From Limonium bicolor (lineage: Eukaryota > Streptophyta > Magnoliopsida > Caryophyllales > Plumbaginaceae), in contig CM041780.1 of NCBI GenBank assembly GCA_023374045.1, positions 88,129,627 through 88,193,626 on the forward strand: a stretch of DNA of 64,000 nt, read 5' to 3'. Both the position numbers and the translations under genes were made by a program. The notes below the pieces were generated by a model, which was given only the letters and a program-made list of their open reading frames with translations, did no database searches and had not been told where the DNA came from. Below, piece after piece: positions 45,867 through 58,346 of this stretch. Position 1 is the first letter of the stretch. Every line of letters starts with the position of its first letter.

Positions 45867-48066
45867 TTCAGTTTTAAAATCTGTTTTTGGGTGTTTTCTT
45901 TGCCCATTGCTTCCCAATCTTTACCAATATTTCCCCACATGATTTAGCACTAATCAAACTTCCTAAATCACCTTGGTTCATCCACCAAACTTACTACTCA
46001 ATCCTTACGTTCACTTACACACTTTCCCTCACTTCTTCTCAACACTTATACTAGTTCCCATTTCACCAATGCTACAGATTTTGCTCTTTCCTCAAATGCT
46101 ACAGATTTTCAACCTAACCTTTATCATTCAATACTCTTACTACCAATACCACTACTAATTCCTCATTACGTTACCTCCACTCAATCCTCCCCATTATCTA
46201 GCTCCTTTCAAGTCTGTTACAAAGTGGTTTACTTCACACTTTAGGCTCTCCAAGCACACCTAGTTTCTCCTAGTTCCTCCAATGCATTATACTACTTCTT
46301 GCTACAGATTTTACACTTTCACATCCTCATACTACAAGTACCAATCCATAGTTACTAAATACCTCCACTAACTTCAATACACACCTTGGTTCTCCCATTC
46401 ACCAAGTCATCCACAATTGTACATATTCCTACCAAAATTTTGCCATAGCTCATCTACTTTTCTTACTTAGCCACACATACACCTTCTTACCAAATTCATG
46501 CCTATTCTAGCCACACCCATACAAGGGTCCTACCAGCAATCAATACAATACCAATTCATCAATACTTCCTCAATCTATAATATTAATACCCATATACAAT
46601 ACTCTTGGCTCTATGGCCTATAATTCACATACTAGTTCACAATACCCCAAATTCCAATACTACAATACCAATAGAATATTTTGGGTTCCTTAAATCGGTT
46701 TACCCATACTCATTACTCTAATACATTAAATACCATTCAAGAAAGAGCTCTTACCTTGGGCTCTAAATTCCTTCTTTCTTTTCCATTTCTCCTTCTTCTC
46801 TTTTTCTTGCCCCAAATCGGCTACATGGGGAATAGAGTTGCCAAACTCCATTCCCATCACCCAATGTACACAAAATAAGTACAATTAAAATGCTAACCCT
46901 CAAATAACATTAATTCATTTGAGTGTTTAGAATACGAATTCTAGGGTTTACCTTTGGAGTGTTTTTAGGAGGGGTTTTAGCCCTTAGTTCAAGAAGGTGA
47001 TTCCGCCCACCATTGCAAGGTTGATATTATGCTCAAAAGAGAGAGAGAGAACAAGGCATTACACAAGGGTAAAAATTGGCTACCAAAGGAGATGAAGAAA
47101 ACTTAAGTTTTCATGGAGATTTTTACCTTGTTGGAAAGAGAGACTCCAAGCTCCATAATGGTGTGCTTTTCTCTTTGAACGGGGTATACCCACGAAATAA
47201 ACTTCCTTTGAAATTCTGAAAAGAGGGAAGTGTAGAGGAAGTGAGGAGAGTTCAAATATGTAGTTATTTTGTGGTTGGAGCTCAAATGGAGGTAGAGCAA
47301 GGAGGAAAAGATGAGGTTGCCATTGGAGCTCTTGTGGAGCTTTCAAATCGCAGCCCAAGGGAGGAGGAAGAGGGAGAGTACGGTGGGGAGAAGGAAGGAA
47401 AGAGAGGGTGAGTGAAATGAGAGAGTGAGGTGAGAGAAAAGGGTAAGTACCCCTTTTACTTTATCACTATTAGCTTTTTGCTCTCTTATTTAATTAGCTA
47501 GTTACATGTGTGTGTGGAGGGAGTTATTTGACTGATAAAAACCGGCCTCCACTGTTATACTAGCTGGAGCGTTTTTCGTCTTTTACAGAAAACGCTCGTT
47601 ATTTTACCCGGTTTAGTACTATTCACTAACCGGGCCCGTTTTCCAGGATTTTCCTCTTTTCTTTATTTTTATTGGTTATTAAGCTTCCATAAATGCTTAA
47701 TAACTATTATTTAATGATTCATAATTTTTACGGGTCTGTTTGACCACTTAAAGTCACGTTTTCGGGTTTCCTCGAAAACGTGCGCTAAAGCTCTTTAGCG
47801 TTTATAATTTCTTGATCCGTTTTCTTCGGGAATCATTGGCCCAAACATTATTAGGTCTTATTAACCTTTAGAATCCATATAATACGCTAACCGAGATCTC
47901 ATACCTCCTATGGTTATTTAACGCTTATTTAGCGTTTTTTCGCTTTTTAAGCATTTCTTTATTTCTTTCGGATTTATTTTCCCTTACCAATACTTCTTAA
48001 TCATTATTAGGCTCTTAATACCTATTCGGATAATTTAATCACCATATATAAGGTCGGGGTATTTCA

Positions 48067-48099
48067 ATCTACCCCCTTAAGAACTTTGTCCTCAAAGTT
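48067..48099 (-). promoter_or_regulatory. 3' polypurine tract with hairpin, R1
   Basis: On the minus strand: AACTTTG-AGGA-CAAAGTT (48082-48099) then CTTAAGGGGGTAGAT abutting the LTR start. In R2 the stem is AACTTCG/CGAAGTT, so pairing is kept with a changed base pair. Confidence 0.85.
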
Positions 48100-49421
48100 G
48101 TTCGAGGTTTTGGGATTACTATACTTACTCCTTTATACTTGTCTAGTGCCAACGTCATACATCCTTCCTCCTTACGATTCCCAAATCCATCCCTCAAGGT
48201 TCCTACATACCATACTATACCAATCTACAATAGTTACTCCAATCCGCACTACTACTAACTATCCGGTTCCTCATTACCAAGCTCATACATACATACAGTG
48301 CAAAGCTATCCCCAAAGCAATGCAATACACATACAATCCCTCAGGCACCAAGGTCATCTAGACACACGACTCCTCTATGTCCCGCTGCCCTTGGAATAAT
48401 ACAACATACTACCTTACTATCCTTCGGTACACCTTCTAGCAGTACCTCATTCTCCATACTAAGGAAATTCTTTCACTACTACCAATTAAAATTTTCTAAA
48501 ACACCAACTTCAAATTCCAATTTATATTCATTACTTCTATCCTATGTGATTCTTGTGACCACTTAAGGGGAGCTTCAAGAATCGTTCAACCCTGATGTGA
48601 TCAGCATCAGTGTTGAACTATCTTTCCACCCCAATTTGTGTTCGGTTTCCCTCGATCTGATCAGGATCAAGTTCGACTTCCCACATCAGTTTCAAGCAAA
48701 CAGATAATTCAATCATCTTCATTTTCTACCTTTTTACTCTTCCTAGTCATAATTACAATTTCATACAACTCCAAAGGATGGAATCCAGTCCATCAACCAT
48801 TCTCAATCTACTTCCCAAATACTTTCCTCGGAATTCGATGCCTAAGTGCTCATTTCATTACCCTTCTCCACTTTCTTCCGTTGCCCTCTATTATCTCTAC
48901 TATTCGGACTAGGGAATACCGTACCATGAAATTCAGTTGTCCTCAATTTACTTCCATAAGTACTTACGAATACACCACTGGGTTACATTCCTCTACTACT
49001 CATAGTCAATTCGTACTACTTCTTTAGAATACAATACTTGTGGAGCTCCGTCCACTACTCATTCTCAATTGTCTCAAGACAATCACCTAGGGAACTCAAT
49101 TTCCTCTAGGTTATACATCGTTTTATACCGACTCATGCATCGTAATGTCATGTCTAACTTCAGATAGGCACACACTACAGGGATTATCATTTCAAAGAGT
49201 TGCTCTACTCCTCTTTACCACTACTTTTGCACGGGGTTACAAGGTGGGTATATCCATCCTATGGTATTCGCATCTCTCGTGACTAATTACCACAGTTACG
49301 ATATGATGAATACGTATGTTTATTTAATATAGTACCACTCCTTAAATCAATTCCCATTTGTGCTATGCACATTATAGTTTCTGTGTTTTATTCATGAAAC
49401 TTACATTAAGCGGTTTTCGCT

Positions 49422-49456
49422 CTACCCCCCTTAAAAGGGATTACGCCCACGTAATC
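49422..49456 (-). promoter_or_regulatory. Internal hairpin + polypurine module, R1
   Basis: On the minus strand: GATTACG-TGGG-CGTAATC (49439-49456) then CCTTTTAAGGGGGGTAGA. It lies about 1.4 kb upstream of the 3' polypurine tract and matches R2 61955-61989. Confidence 0.65.
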
Positions 49457-52400
49457 TACCATATGTTACTATTAACATTGGTTTACTCGATTCGGCAATC
49501 TGAAGCATTTAGCTTCACTACTATATACTATACAATATGCTCTGGTCAAAGGGGGTCTTAACCACCAATGGTTTAGTCTTTGCACCGAGGACTCCTATAT
49601 GAGTTTATTTAACTCATAATTAATTCAGTTCTAGCCTATTAGGCTTCAAGGCATTAATAGCCATCTTTCGTACTTACTAGGTGTATTACATTTCTTAGTT
49701 AGGGCCCACTAGCTTCTGCTGCGCGACCCAGATAACTTGGGTTACTCACCCTTCATGTTATCCTTAATGTGCTATACATCACCTTTTCCTTCTATTGTGG
49801 AAATAAGGTTTACTAACAGTGTGGTATTCTTTCACCGCTGTTTGAACTCAATGACCAGCTCTCTGGTCATCTATTACACGTACTATTCGTACTCCCACGA
49901 TTATTCACTAAGTTCCTCCGACTTGTTGTCGGGCGAGGTTAAGTCACTACCAAGTTGTAGTGCTCCCTCTGTTGTCACTAGCTTCTGAATTATACCAGTT
50001 CTTCTGGTTCAGTACAAGTGTTCTTTGCTTGTATGACCTTGCATTCTCAATGCGTCGGTCCAAGTGACTTTCTTACATCTCCTTTCACCTTTTTATTCCA
50101 ATGGAATTCACCTCTTGTGATTGATAGTGCGTTTTACACTCTTCGTGTGATCTGTTGCTAAGAATGCTTGACTGGCTTATGCCATGTTTGTGGTGAAAAG
50201 GAAGATTTACTACTGTTTACATTCTCCATATCCGTAGCCATCCCATTAGATCATTAGCTGTACAAGTGCAATACCAAAACACTAAGTCATACAGAGTGCA
50301 GAGGCGTGAAAGCTTGACAGTAAGTCACTTATGTGATAGGAAGGAATATTTCTGACTGTCTTCCATACTTATTCTTCATGTCATTGTCTGCTACTTCCTC
50401 ATAGCGGTCGCTTGTTGCACACCGTATTCTTACTTTTTGTACCATTTCCTTATGGTGTAAATACACTAGGAGATCCTAGTTCATATGTATGACATTGCCG
50501 TAGCGTACCACAATGTTATTATCTTCCCCATGTGGAGATATTTTATCGTTTTAGGTTTTGTTGTAGGTTAGCTTACCTCACATTACTTCCTCATTCATGA
50601 TATAGTTTTCCAAATAACTTGGTTGGCCAAGGATTAAGTGGTTTATCAGGTTACAAGCTCTCTTGAGCGCCGGTCATTCATGGTGTGCAATGTGATAGTG
50701 ATTGATCAATTATATCTCTGATTTTTGACATTAATCATAGTCTCATAGATGGCGGTTTTATTTTTACTGCATATACATTACCGGAACATCCCCAAAACTT
50801 CAAGGGTTCTGGTCCCATTCTCCCATTGGTATCAATCACTAACAATTGAAGGTTCTTGTTGAGGGTTGTCTCCACTCGTAGGTCTCGTGACGAGGTTTTA
50901 CTATGTTAGTCTTTGCTTATGTACCTCCGCCATTTATACAATGGTTCACCACGTGTTTGGGTGCATAACGAGTATACTCACTCCTTCGAGCTTCGATGCT
51001 CTTAAGCGATGTGCTCCTACAGTCCACAGCCTCTCATAGGCGTAGTGGCTTGGAAATCTCATTTCCTTATCGTTGTTTCTCTTGGCAATATCTATATGCA
51101 CGAGTTTGTTATTATGGTAGACGGAAGCCTCTTTCTAGGGTTCCCATCGTCACCGCATGGTGGTTTTCTGTTAATGAGAGGTATCTTCCTCAAGTTTTCT
51201 CGTAGTGTCCAAGCGTGGACTAGGCCATTGTCGGCGTTATTACGATTCTTATGCCTTTGTGCTGCCATTGCTACAGAAGCATGTAGGGTAATTAAAAGCT
51301 TGTCAACTGTATACTAGACTGATGCTCTAGTGACAGTGACACTGATTGACCATTACTCCAAGCCACTCGGGGGGTTGGGTTTGAATTGATGGTCCAATTG
51401 TTGATTTCTTGTCATATGAGACACTACCTCTTGCAAGTCTTATTATCCACTGGTGTGGTTTTGCAACCATTTCAGTTTACACAATGTATTTGGTTTGTGG
51501 TCATTAAGCCTTATTGCTGCAAGCTATGCTCTTTGCAAGCTGCTTACACATGTTTCTACTCCATTTATACCCCGTAGGTTGGAGGTATTACTAGGCTCCA
51601 TGGTAAGTCGTGACATCACGCTTCCGTTCATAGGAGACCCTTTAGGCAAGCTGATGCTAATTTAGGGTATTTCCTGTTAAGTGAAATCCCTTCGGTGTTC
51701 TAACTGAATATTTGTTCTAGCTTCCGTGCTCTTATCAAGACACTTGTTCGACTGCTGTTCCTCAAACACCCTTCAGGATTGCTCCTGGGTGCCGTTGGAT
51801 CACGCCGTTACATCCGGCTGATGTTTATGACATGTGTTGTCCTATATAGTTCTTATGGTGTTGTATTAAGCTATACCCTTTAGGTTTATAACGTCTCCCG
51901 TCGTTGGGTAGACCGTTTATACTTGCTCCTAGCGCTTGAGACTAGGTTTAATATTCCCTTCAATGATGGATTTTACTTCATGGTAATCTCATGATTGCTC
52001 TTGGGAGTTCTATCCCATTTGTCGAGCATTATAGTGCTCATGTTTAGGCAGTGGCCTTACTGTGTTAGGCTGGGTATACTTTCCAGCTGTCATATATTTG
52101 CTTGATGTCTTTGAGACATATCCATTGTCCATACCGACTAGTCTGTGCTCTCTGCACTTCCTAGTCCTTACTCCTTATCTTCAGATGGATTCTCTGAGTT
52201 CCTTTATGCTTAATTGTCTGAGGTGTCCAGTTGTTCTGGTTTGAACTTACTGATGGTTCGTAGAATGGAGTCGACTACTTCCCGTGTTTCGTACACTACA
52301 GTATACATACGTGGGGTACCATGTTGATACATTACCACTTACCCAACTATATGTCAGGCCCGCAAGCTCCTTCGGAGTGTAGTTGTCCCACATCCCGTAA

Positions 52401-53544
52401 TCGGGTACACTCGTAGTGTTCGTCACACGCCTAGTGAAGTATTCTATTGTCAACTCCTCTTGTATCATTCCATGATACTCACCGTAATTCTGTTGATTTG
52501 GTTTTAAAATCCAAGGTTTTTAAAAGAAGTTGTGGTTTTGAAAGAAGAATTCGGGTTTGAAAACAATGGTTCAGTGTTAACAGAAATCTCCCATGGCACA
52601 GCCATGCTTGAGGTCTTGACCAAGTCTAGCTTCATGCTGACTGGTATGAGGTTAAAGTAATGGTCAGGCCGTCGGGCCTTTCCAAGGTTCCATACTCCTG
52701 GTTGTTAGGATATGTGATCCTGTAGTTGCTTCTTGTAGCCACGGTACATTACTATGTACCTGTGGTGTGTTAGAGTTCCTTTACATATTTCTGTCCTTAC
52801 TGCACTTGCCGTGGCAAGTGCGTGGTACTGGTGGTTTTTGGGTAATTCTATGCCGATCACGGTATGGTTTCCATTAGTATTTGATAGTCTTGTTGACTCT
52901 TCCCTTGATCTTATTGATTGTTGATTGGGATACTCGATCTTTTAGGTAGCTTCTTGGTGGTCTAGACATGGCCGTCGTAGGTCTGGGTACTTCTCCCAAT
53001 CCTTGGAGATTCCCGCTTTATTTGGTTTAGTGTTGTTCCTTGTGGCTCGTTCCCACACACTCGTGGTGGTTACTGAGCCTACCTTGTTTAGGCTCTACCC
53101 TCGTAGTCCTATCGGATTATACCCTATAGTTGTTCTTTTAGTTGTCTGTGCTATATAGGCCAGGTATTGTAACCTTAATGGCGTTGTAGCTTTGGAGTTA
53201 ACCGATTCTGACTATGTCCTTAGTCAGCTAGCATACCGTTGGTGGTATTATTCAAGTATTACTATCCGTAGACTTGTGTCTTGGGTTTTGTTATTGTACT
53301 TTTTCCCGTTCCTTTGCACGCTTAGTGCTGCTTTTCCTGCTGCTGGTTGACTAGCTAGGTTTCGCGACTGCTAAGCACGTCGCCCCATGCTATTACAAGT
53401 TGTAGCCTCATCGTAGTTGGAGTGCTCGTTCAACCGCTATTGAGTGCGGGTGTTATTGTTCAGCCGGGGTTCCACCTCCGGGACTTCCAATTCTTGGAAT
53501 CTACCATACGTCGGTTCTTGTTTACTGTGTGATTGCTCCACAAC

Positions 53545-53595
53545 TGCCAGATCGGGTTTTTCCCGAGTATGAGAAGGCTTTTCTTTTCTCTGGCA
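53545..53595 (-). promoter_or_regulatory. Leader two-stem structure, R1
   Basis: An outer stem TGCCAG (53545-53550) with CTGGCA (53590-53595) encloses TCGGG-TTTTT-CCCGA (53552-53566). It lies about 190 bases downstream of the PBS. Related hairpins occur in L, R2 and the gag-less G copy. It could be an encapsidation signal. Confidence 0.5.
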
Positions 53596-53778
53596 TCCTT
53601 TCCCCAGTTATACCATGGGGTTTGCGGTGGGCGGGACTGGTGTGTAGGTATCCGGTACTCACCGGGAGTTCCTAACTAGCATCTCTCTAATGCTATCACT
53701 CAGCCCATAGCCCTAAGCTTCTAATTCCTAACTCGGTATTTCTAAACTCGGTATTTCCAGTCATCAGAGCGATACTTC

Positions 53779-53790
53779 GCTCTGATACCA
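53779..53790 (-). promoter_or_regulatory. Primer-binding site (initiator tRNA-Met), R1
   Basis: TGGTATCAGAGC on the minus strand, five bases inside the LTR edge at 53796. ATCAGAGCGA (53763-53772) and TCGCTCTGAT (53777-53786) form a perfect 10 bp stem with a 4-base loop that includes most of the site. Confidence 0.9.
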
Positions 53791-53795
53791 CTTTT

Positions 53796-54103
53796 TGTAA
53801 CACCCCTACCGCTAACACTGTAATTACCGTCCAACTCCTTATACCTTCGTACTCTCGCAGCGGACACATACTTACTCAACGGCGGGTGATACAACGCCGT
53901 TAGCCACCCACGTGACTAACAAGGCTACTACTACATACAGCATCGGTCTGATGGACCGGAATATGCGAGTACTACTCAATACAATACATACTCTCATTAC
54001 ATACTGAATACTACAATACTCCATTCGATACAATACTCCATTCGATACAATACTCCATTCAATACCTTACTCCATTCAATACAATACTCCACAATTCCGT
54101 ACG
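53796..54103 (-). mobile_element. R1 5' LTR, first 308 bp of its 3' end (interrupted by R2)
   Basis: TGTAACACCCCTACCGC onward matches 43732-44020 closely and stops in ATTCCGTAC, where the intact copy continues AAGGTTACACTACGC. R2 begins at 54104, so R2 inserted into R1. The rest would lie beyond the right edge. Confidence 0.85.
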
Positions 54104-54570
54104 TGAAATACCCCAAACCTTAATATGTTAATTAATTATGTAATTATGATTTTCTAAGGCTAATTAAGTCCTTAAGATCATTGGTGAAGAAATAAAAACT
54201 AAAAAAAAAAGAAAATGCGTAAAAGTCACAAAACGTGAAAACGCGTATTTAATTATTTTAGGAGGTATATAACCTTCACTAAGGTTATAAATATATTCTT
54301 ATACCTTAATCACTCACTAAGAACATGTGGGAAAAATTCCGGAAGGAAACGGATTAAAAGACAAACGAACCTTAAAGCGTGTTTTTCGAGGAAACCGGGA
54401 AACACGACTTTAAGCGGTTAAATAGACCCATAATTTTTGGTCAACCAAATAGTCATTAATAAACTATAATGAAGGTATAGAACCAATAAAATTAATTTAA
54501 CGAGGAAATTCCGGAAAACGGGTTCCGGGAGTGAAGAGTGCAAAAAAAAAAAAAAGTTGTGGGGTGAAAG

Positions 54571-54578
54571 TATAAATA
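54571..54578 (+). promoter_or_regulatory. Candidate TATA box, R2 5' LTR
   Basis: TATAAATA, about 470 bases into the LTR, preceded by GGGGTGAAAG and conserved in the 3' LTR at 63952-63959. It is followed by CT-rich sequence (54740-54810), typical of a plant leader. Start site not determinable here. Confidence 0.55.
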
Positions 54579-54630
54579 AGCTAAACTAATGTGTCCCATT
54601 TGCAAAAAAAAAAAATAAGAACACACATTG

Positions 54631-54642
54631 TGTGTGTGTGTG
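54631..54642. repeat. TG microsatellite and neighbouring A runs
   Basis: A short (TG)n run flanked by A runs near 54543-54555 and 54603-54615. Simple sequence in the R2 LTR; length differs from the 3' LTR. Confidence 0.7.
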
Positions 54643-56226
54643 TCTCGTACAGCCCCACACTCTTCCCCCCTTTTTATTATTTCCTAACTCACTAAAAGAC
54701 AAAGAAATAAGAAAGAAAATACATAAAGTAAAAAGAAATCTCTCTCTCTCCTAACTCTCATCCTCACTCACGTTTTTCCCCCTTCCGATCTTCTTCTTCC
54801 TCCAATGAACTCCAATGGCGATTTGCAAGAGAACATACAACACCTCTCTCTCTCCTAAGTTTGAACACCCAAATCAACTCCAAATCCCACAAAAATACTA
54901 CCGTTGGAATCCCCTCCTCTCAAGGAACATTTTCCACCTTCAAAATATGGAAACCTCCATCTTCATCACCATGGCTGTAGCTCCTTTTGAAGCTTGAAGA
55001 CCACCATTGTGACCCCCTTCATCTCTACATTGTTTCAAGGTAAAAATGGTCTTCAAAGTTCATCTTTTTCCAGCTTTTTAGTGCAAAACGAAAATCACTA
55101 TGTGAGCCTTGCTTTCTCCCCTTTCCAGCCGGTGTTGGTATGCATTTTAGGAGCTGGAAACTCCACTTCTTGGCTGTCCAAAAGTCCCTCTTAAAAAGCT
55201 CCAAAGAGGTAAACCCTAACTTGTGCCCTAAGCCCTTTTTGTTGAATTGAGATTTCCTAAGGGTTTAGATAATTAATAGAATGTGTTTTGTGTTTCTTGA
55301 ATGTTGGGATGGAGTTTGGAAACTCCATTCCCTCTTGACCGATTTTGAAGAGATGAGGAGCAAGAGAAGAATTATAGAGAGACTTGTGAATTTAAGGTAA
55401 GAAAACTACCTTAATACTACATTGGTTGTTTAAGGATTTGGGATGGGTTAAATTGAATAATGAACCCAAGATATGAAAATAATGTGTTTAGTTGATTTTG
55501 AGAGATCTTGTGAATTATTGGTTTGAATTGGGGGCCTTGGAGCCAAAGGATTTGAGATTTGAGTTATATTGTTGTTTGGATAATTTTGTGGATACATTAT
55601 GTGCTGGTAGGACCCTTGTAAGGGTGTGGCTAGATTAGGAATGAAATTGGTGAGATTTGATGGTTTGGAGTATGTAGATTTATGGGGAGGTTATGGCGAA
55701 ATTTCGATAGAAAATAAGTGTTTTAAGGTGACTTGGTGAACTGGAGGAGCTAGGTGTGTATGTGGTTGAGTTGAGATACTTGATGACCTTGTAATGGTAG
55801 ATGGAGAATGATATTGGAAGGGTGCAAAATCTGTAGCATAATGGTGATAGGAACTTAGAATTCCAAGAAAAAGAATTTGTGTTTATAACTTGTGAAACAA
55901 GGAGTGAACTTGGGTTTAGAGGATGCAATTGTCTAGGAATGATGTGTAATGGTCATTGATGCATTTGATGAGATTGGTAAGGGGTAGAAACTAGCAAGAA
56001 GAAGCTAGTAATGCACAAGTGTGCAAATTTCAAGAATGAGAAAAGTGAGTTTGTTGAATTTGAGCAAGAATTGGGTGGTGGATTAAACCAAAGATTTGGA
56101 GAGGTTTAGAGCATGTTTTGAGGTGTTTAATTATGTAGGAACCTTGTGGAAAGATTAGGGAAATTTTGAGAGTGATTTAAGGGTTGATTTGGGGTTAAAA
56201 ATGACCTTTGTAGCAGTTTTTAGCAG

Positions 56227-56405
56227 GGTCCGGGACGTAGGTTATGTACCAAGTCCCGGACCGCATCAAAAAACATGCCGAGAGTAAATGCAGGAATTGG
56301 TCCGGGACTTAAGTCCAGGACCAAGTCCAGGACCAATGTCAAAATAGGCCGAGAGTGGATTTCAGAGGTGGTCCGGGACCTTGGGTCCGAACCAAGTCCC
56401 GGACC
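56227..56405. repeat. ~72 bp minisatellite of GGTCC/GGACC hairpins (R2 LTR)
   Basis: Three units at 56227, 56299 and 56370. Each opens with GGTCCGGGAC and closes with a near-complement such as GTCCCGGACC (10 bp stem), followed by a spacer with AT.GCCGAGAGT. The sequence differs from the L/R1 unit, but period, hairpin design and distance from the LTR 3' end (1.9-2.1 kb) are the same. Confidence 0.8.
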
Positions 56406-57283
56406 AGGGCAAAAATTGCCTAAAATGTGTTTTAAAGTGTTCCAAAGGTGGGGGATTGATGGGTAATGGTTTTAGATGTTGTTATGGCCTTGTTTGGTGA
56501 CTTTTAAAAGTACTAAAAGTATAAACAAGGGTTGGAAGTGATTGAGAAAGTTGTGAGTTTAAGTACACAAAGTTAAACCGAAATAACGGGATAATGGGGT
56601 AAGTACGGGAGTAGCAATTATGTACCTACCGTAACACCTTAATATTAATTGAACCATTTGACATGTAAATAGTGGTTCAAGAGTAAGACATGAGGAACAT
56701 GTGAACCGAGGAACGTGAGAACACCCGGTAAAGAAATTCCCCGGTGACAGGTATGGTTTTCTTGCAACCTGTGTCCTACCGGGTTACACCGGCTTGTATG
56801 CCAATGTGTTTTCCTGTATGTTTTCCACCTTGTAAGATAAGTCATGTAATGAGTTTACAGTAATTCATTTATGTGGCGTAAATAGTTCCGATGCCGTTTA
56901 ACCTTAATTATGTGTTAACCGTAGCTAACCGACTCTAGGATCACATAAGAGACCGGTATTCGGATTAAACGTCCTAACCCACGGGAGCGTACTAATACGG
57001 CTATTCGTGCCTTAGTTGTAATTGTGGATTATGTGAGTTGTGTGTTTCCTTTGCTTAATGTATCGTTGTTTAACGAATGTTGTTGTCCATGCTTGTCGAA
57101 TGGGATGATACATCCCTTGTGTGTGATTAACCAAACTTGTAACACCAAAAGGTGTATGTATGTGATAAGTTCCATAAAGGAACTTCTAACTAATATGTAA
57201 TTTTATGGGGGGTGAGGAATCCGGTCGTTCCAGTCGCGCGTGTTGTTTGGGATTTGATGTATATATGTGAATTAACTCTCACT

Positions 57284-57590
57284 CTGTTATGTTATGGTTG
57301 TTTTCCTTCTTGGATTACAATCACCCACAAGCTTAACCAAAGCTTACCTACCTTGATTATTACTCGGGGCTAGGGGGAATACTGTTATGTTAAGGTTGTT
57401 TTTCTTCCTTGAATTACAACCGCCCACAAGCTTAACCAAAGCTTACCTATCTCATCACTATTGGAGCTAGGGGAAATTGTGTATGGTGTGATCGGCCCTA
57501 TATTACGGCCGACCCATCTAAGTGAAGTAAATGTGTACGGTGTGCTCGGACTTATATTTCCTCCGGCACATCCTAAGTAAAGTGTATGTT
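57284..57590 (+). repeat. Two tandem duplications in R2 LTR (98 bp and 54 bp)
   Basis: CTGTTATGTTA.GGTTGTTTT...CCCACAAGCTTAACC repeats at 57284 and 57382 (98 bp period). GGTGTG.TCGG repeats at 57485 and 57539 (54 bp period), each holding a short inverted repeat (TCGGCC..GGCCGA; GTGCTCGG..CCGGCAC). Confidence 0.75.
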
Positions 57591-57912
57591 CTTTAAGAAG
57601 AACGGTGTTAAGTTGTATACATGTTATTGTGTGAAGTATGTTGTTATGTTGTGTATATTAATCTCCGAAATCAACCCCGTACAAATATAAGGGGGTAGTT
57701 AAGTATAACCCGATTAAATGGGTATGTGTCGTCTAACAAGGAATAGTTCCATTAGGGTAGAACCCCCAGGGGTCAAGAACACAATAATGTGATCTAACCA
57801 ATGTGATGCGTTAATCTTATGTTGTATCCTGTTAATTGGATGTGTGATTTATGAGCATGATATGTGTGTATAGTTTTCATGTATGTTTTAAATGTAATTA
57901 ACCGCATGCTCA

Positions 57913-58010
57913 GACGACAAATAGTTGCGTGGCCCGGTAGCATGCGGGCTGCGGGATTACCATACCAGCAAAGGTGCTGACCCCCTTTGGGGGCCCCATT
58001 ACTTTTCAGG
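57913..58010 (+). promoter_or_regulatory. Conserved LTR hairpin cluster and AG|GT acceptor, R2
   Basis: In order: CGACAAATAGTTG, GCCCG-GTAGCATG-CGGGC (57932-57949), AGCA-AAGG-TGCT (57967-57978), CCCCC-TTT-GGGGG (57981-57993), then ATTACTTTTCAG|GTACAAG with the AG ending at 58009. It matches G, L and R1. Confidence 0.6.
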
Positions 58011-58346
58011 TACAAGAAGCTGGTAGCCGTTCGAGAGTAGGACGGGGTAACTGTTTATGTATGGGCGGTTATTTAGTTAGCGTAATATCGATGATGGAAT
58101 GTATTAGACTCGGTACAGTTTGGATTGTAAACGTATTTGAATTCAGTTATAACGGATTTGTAAATGTAAAGTGTGGTGCTCGGTAATCTTGTCCATCATA
58201 CCGGTACATTGTGTATGTATTAGCCTTGTTAGCCATGTGGGTGGCTAACGGTGTGTAACACCCAATGGAATAAGTTAGATGTTGAGTTGTAATTCCGCTG
58301 CTAAACGTTGTTAAGTGTGGTGTTTATAGTTGGGGTGTTACAAAAG

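Larger units (their letters stand above)
43732..48066 (-). mobile_element. R1 3' LTR, complete (4.3 kb)
   Basis: It runs from TGTACACCCCTACCGC to GGTCGGGGTATTTCA and is followed on the right by a polypurine tract (minus strand). It is 4335 bp. The first 300 bp closely match the R1 5' LTR at 53796-54103, with small indels including different numbers of a CAATACTCCATT unit. It contains the hairpin cluster (44184-44225), a CATA-rich stretch and the ~71 bp minisatellite (45466-45866). Frames of up to 158 codons in 43890-45200 are low-complexity Tyr/Thr/His strings from CAATAC-type repeats. The 92-codon minus frame at 47080-47358 is unrecognised. Confidence 0.85.
48067..53795 (-). mobile_element. 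R1 internal domain, non-coding (5.7 kb)
   Basis: It is bounded by a PBS (53779-53790) and polypurine tract. No frame carries gag or pol motifs, and the largest frames are antisense or low in information. Blocks are shared with R2's internal domain: the leader, the CACTACGAGTGTAC..GTGGGAC.ACTACACTCCG block (about 52340-52430 here, 59830-59885 in R2), an internal polypurine module, and the ACAAATTGGG..GTTCAACACTGATGCTGATCA block (about 48590-48650). Conservation without coding is characteristic of LARD-type elements. Confidence 0.8.
54104..58342 (+). mobile_element. R2 5' LTR, complete (4.2 kb)
   Basis: It runs from TGAAATACCCCAAACC to TTGGGGTGTTACA and is 4239 bp. The first 530 bp match the 3' LTR start (63467-64000) with few differences, one being an extra CCTTAAAACAG-type stretch in the 3' copy. 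It contains a TATA box (54571), pyrimidine-rich leader sequence, donor-like sites (CAAG|GTAAAAAT near 55040, TTAAG|GTAAGA near 55397), the GGTCC hairpin array, two tandem duplications and the hairpin/acceptor module. Frames of 60-66 codons at 54815-55194 are unrecognised and unlikely to be genes. Confidence 0.88.

Noticed and set aside
45511..45940. Five overlapping frames on both strands over the R1 minisatellite
   Set aside because: All are translations of the ~71 bp repeat in different frames. Simultaneous openness on both strands follows from the repeat lacking stop codons.
54815..55194. Two short adjacent frames after the R2 TATA box as leader genes
   Set aside because: At 60 and 66 codons, the second starts from a non-ATG codon. 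They lack motifs, and no counterpart was evident in the R1 LTR.
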